Assembly (NCBI GenBank): GCA_030043155.1
Contig: JASHYE010000328.1
Coordinates: 1-5,707 of the forward strand
Source of the DNA: Candidatus Acidiferrales bacterium
GTDB lineage: Bacteria; Acidobacteriota; Terriglobia; Acidoferrales; UBA7541
Length of the DNA stretch: 5,707 nucleotides
Direction: 5' to 3'
The notes beneath the pieces were generated by a model. That model was given only the letters and a program-made list of their open reading frames with translations. It had not been told where the DNA came from and ran no database searches. Of the stretch, positions 3,273 to 5,707 are shown piece by piece; position 1 is the stretch's first letter; every line of letters starts with the position of its first letter. A program made the position numbers and the translations under genes.

Positions 3273-5707
3273 ATGAAGCGGACGACGGTGGGCACGGTGG
3301 CGATGATTGTGGCGATTGTGGTGGCGGTGTTTTTTGCGACGCGGCGCGAGGCGGGGGAAAAGCAGGAGCAAGGCAAGAAGCCGGGGCATTTTCAGGAGCC
3401 GCCATCGATGGAAACAGAGGCTGTGTTGCCGACGGGGATGACGATTACGCCGATGGCGGCGCCGGGAGCCTTTTTTGTGCCGCTCAATCCTGGGCTCGAG
3501 GATTTTCCGGCGTACGTGGCGGGGCAGCCGGTGACGAGTGTGATTTCGCCGGATGGAAAAACACTGCTGGTGCTGACGAGCGGATACAACGAGATGGACG
3601 ACGCGTCGGGGCGGCGGATCAAGCGGGATTCGAATGAGTATGTTTTTGTGTTCGATATTTCGACGGACAAGCCGGCGCAAACGCAAGTGATTCAAGTGGC
3701 GAATACGTTTGACGGGATTGCGTGGAATCCGAGCGGGAATGAATTTTACGTCGCGGGCGGAGTGGATGACGATGTGCATGTGTTCGCGCAAGACAATGGG
3801 CAGTGGGCGGAAGCAATGCCGGAAATCAAGCTGGGGCACGGGCATGGGTTGGGAATTGAGGTGAAGCCGGAAGCGGCGGGGATTGGCGTGACGGCGGATG
3901 GAAAAAAGCTGGTGGTGGCGAATTTCGAAAATGATTCGGTGAGCGTGGTGGATGTGGCGACACACGAAAAGACGGCGGAGCTGGATTTGCGTCCGGGAGG
4001 CGGAGTGGCGGGAGGGGAGTTTCCGTTCTGGGTGGTGACAAAGGGAAATGATACGGCGTATGTGTCGAGTCCGCGGGACAGGCAGATTGTGGTGCTGGAT
4101 ATTTCGGGCGCGCCGAAGGTGAAGGAGCGAATCAAGGTACCGGGAGAGCCGGGGAAGATGATTCTGGATCATGAGAAAAGATTCTTGTATGCGGCGCTGG
4201 CTACGGATGACGAGGTAGCGGTGTTTGATACTGCTCTAGACAAAATGATGGGAACAATTGGCACGACCGCACCGGAGGCGACATTCTTAAATTCGGGAAG
4301 GCTGATGGGGAGCAATCCGAACAGCTTGGAGTTGTCGCCGGATGAGAAATACCTCTATGTGACTAATGGAGGGGCAAATTCTGTTGCGACGATTGAAAAT
4401 ATCCCTTCGGGACTCAAGCGGTTTCTTGTTGTGAATGCGATCGTAGGGGCCGGCCCTCCTCCGCCGGGCCGGGTGACGGGATTAATACCGACGGGGTGGT
4501 ATCCGAGTTCGGTGAGCGTGAGTCCGGATGGGAAGATGCTGTACGTGCTGGACACGAAGAGCGTGCCCGGGCCGAATCCGGGGGCGTGCCGGAACACGAC
4601 TTCGATTGCGCGCGGCGGGCTTGATGGGTGCTATGCGCAGAATGAATACATTTTGCAATTGAACAAGGGAGGGTTCGAGGCGATTCCGACGCCGGAGGGA
4701 AATGAGCTGGCGTCGCTGACGAAGCAGGTGGCGCAGAACGATCATTACGTGAGCGATTCCGAGCGGGCGGCGAATGAAAAAACGATGGCGTTTTTGCACG
4801 AGCACATTCAGCACGTGATTTACATCATCAAGGAGAACCGCACGTACGATCAGGTGCTGGGAGATTTGCCGGAAGGGAATGGGGATCCGAAACTGGCGGT
4901 GTTGGGAAAGGCGATCAGTCCGAATCATCATGCGATTGCGGAGCAGTTTGTGGACCTGGACAATTTTTATTGCAGCGGAGACGTGAGCGGGGAGGGATGG
5001 AACTGGTCGACGGCGGCGCGGGCTTCGGACGTGGTGGAGAATACGTATCCGATTAATTATGCGGACCGTGGATTGACGTACGACTACGAGGGAGAGAATC
5101 GGAATATCAATGTGGGGATTGCTTCGCCGGCGGCGCGAAGGAAGGAGAATCCGGATACGCCGGACGATGACAATTTGCTGCCGGGGACGAACGATGTGGA
5201 CGCGCCAGATGGTCCCGGGGGCGATGCGGGAACGGGATACTTGTGGGATGCGGCGCTGCGGGCGCATTTGACTCTGAGGAATTATGGATTTTTTCTGGAA
5301 GGCGGAAGATACGACCCACCGACGGCGAAGAAAGGGCTGATACCGGTGATTCGCGAGCCGTACAAGACGAAGACGCGCGTGGCGTTTCCGGACAGGGCGG
5401 CGCTGATGAACGTGACGGATCCGTATTTTCGGGGATTCGATTTGAAGCTGCCAGATTATTGGAGGTATGAGGAGTGGAAGCGCGAGTTCGATGGTTATGT
5501 AAAGAGCGGGAAGATGCCGAATCTGGAGATGGTGCGGCTGATGCGGGATCACTTCGGCGATTTTGCGGACGCGATTGACGGGACGGGCACGGTGGAAGCG
5601 GAGATGGGAGACAACGACTACGCGATTGCGAAAGTGATCGAGGATGTGGCGCACAGCCCGTTTGCGAATAGCACGATCATTTGCATTGTGGAGGATGATG
5701 CGCAGAA
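3273..5707 (+). CDS. YncE-like beta-propeller / alkaline-phosphatase-superfamily phosphoesterase fusion, 5' part
   Basis: 811 codons are visible and the frame is still open at the window end. Residues 1-22 (MKRTT, then a hydrophobic run to FFA) are a signal peptide or membrane anchor, so the protein acts outside the cytoplasm. Residues about 85-475 form a YVTN/YncE-type propeller, with blades such as KKLVVANFENDSVSVVD (211-227), RFLYAALATDDEVAVFD (303-319), KYLYVTNGGANSVATIE (359-375) and KMLYVLD (421-427). Cys439 and Cys453 could pair. From about 514 a phosphoesterase domain of the acid phosphatase/phospholipase C type begins: YIIKENRTYD (517-526) with Glu521 and Asn522, NHH (561-563), YCSGDVSGEGWNWS (576-589), and IVEDDAQ (805-811) with Asp808-Asp809. 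By analogy with this superfamily, Glu/Asn and the Asp pair bind metal. Such fusions are, as I recall, annotated as bifunctional YncE/alkaline phosphatase family proteins; the substrate is unknown. Codons end in G very often (23 of the first 30). Confidence 0.9.
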   Translation, partial: MKRTTVGTVAMIVAIVVAVFFATRREAGEKQEQGKKPGHFQEPPSMETEAVLPTGMTITPMAAPGAFFVPLNPGLEDFPAYVAGQPVTSVISPDGKTLLVLTSGYNEMDDASGRRIKRDSNEYVFVFDISTDKPAQTQVIQVANTFDGIAWNPSGNEFYVAGGVDDDVHVFAQDNGQWAEAMPEIKLGHGHGLGIEVKPEAAGIGVTADGKKLVVANFENDSVSVVDVATHEKTAELDLRPGGGVAGGEFPFWVVTKGNDTAYVSSPRDRQIVVLDISGAPKVKERIKVPGEPGKMILDHEKRFLYAALATDDEVAVFDTALDKMMGTIGTTAPEATFLNSGRLMGSNPNSLELSPDEKYLYVTNGGANSVATIENIPSGLKRFLVVNAIVGAGPPPPGRVTGLIPTGWYPSSVSVSPDGKMLYVLDTKSVPGPNPGACRNTTSIARGGLDGCYAQNEYILQLNKGGFEAIPTPEGNELASLTKQVAQNDHYVSDSERAANEKTMAFLHEHIQHVIYIIKENRTYDQVLGDLPEGNGDPKLAVLGKAISPNHHAIAEQFVDLDNFYCSGDVSGEGWNWSTAARASDVVENTYPINYADRGLTYDYEGENRNINVGIASPAARRKENPDTPDDDNLLPGTNDVDAPDGPGGDAGTGYLWDAALRAHLTLRNYGFFLEGGRYDPPTAKKGLIPVIREPYKTKTRVAFPDRAALMNVTDPYFRGFDLKLPDYWRYEEWKREFDGYVKSGKMPNLEMVRLMRDHFGDFADAIDGTGTVEAEMGDNDYAIAKVIEDVAHSPFANSTIICIVEDDAQ
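4450..4472 (+). repeat. GC-rich inverted repeat inside the phosphoesterase gene, encoding a Pro run
   Basis: Arms CCGGCCC (4450-4456) and GGGCCGG (4466-4472) surround a 9-base loop TCCTCCGCC. It lies in frame and encodes part of GAGPPPPGR (392-400), just before the conserved-looking GLIPTGWYP (403-411). It resembles the intergenic micro-palindromes in composition, but its core differs from CCTGCC/GGCAGG, so kinship is uncertain. Confidence 0.45.

Noticed and set aside
3174..4172. Long open frame of 332 codons on the - strand
   Set aside because: It is antisense to the propeller-phosphoesterase gene. Its product is a low-complexity His/Arg-rich string, the expected by-product of G-ending codons on the other strand.
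4482..5654. Long open frame of 390 codons on the - strand
   Set aside because: Same cause: antisense to the phosphoesterase domain, Arg/His/Ile-rich, with no domain-like pattern. The + strand frame has a start, a ribosome binding site and clear motifs.

Overview
The window looks like chromosomal DNA from a soil-type member of the Acidobacteriota. This placement is inference. It rests on a YncE-like propeller fused to a phosphoesterase, on a small exported protein ending in a VSKPYLKYPF-type tail, and on intergenic DNA filled with short GC-rich palindromes nested in one another. No tool confirmed it.

Layout: (1) 1-475, + strand, the 3' end of a tetratricopeptide-repeat (TPR) protein whose start lies upstream. 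(2) 643-1593, + strand, a complete cytoplasmic DyP-type heme peroxidase of the YfeX-like class. (3) 1594-1969, no gene, but one copy of a dispersed repeat (copy A) and a palindrome-bearing repeat. (4) 1970-2368, - strand, a small probably exported protein with a BamE/SmpA-like motif. (5) 2369-3272, about 900 bases without a credible gene, packed with repeats: three more copies (B, C, D) of the dispersed family and several micro-palindromes. (6) 3273 to the window end, + strand, the first 811 codons of a large exported enzyme: an N-terminal membrane segment or signal, a YVTN/YncE-type beta-propeller and an alkaline-phosphatase-superfamily phosphoesterase domain, cut at its paired-aspartate metal site.

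The genes do not form an obvious pathway. Spacing between the TPR and peroxidase genes (167 bases) allows but does not prove co-transcription. The small - strand gene faces the peroxidase gene tail to tail. The large + strand gene has its own strong ribosome binding site after the repeat zone.

I see no new defence or enzymatic system. The most interesting content is the repeat zone. Removing one 19-base palindrome exactly restores a perfect 9-bp hairpin. Another palindrome sits inside a second palindrome, which itself sits between the arms of a third. This suggests that very small palindromic units insert into the loops of older hairpins. The large coding region also shows an extreme preference for G-ending codons, with a central patch of about 87 codons that departs from it.
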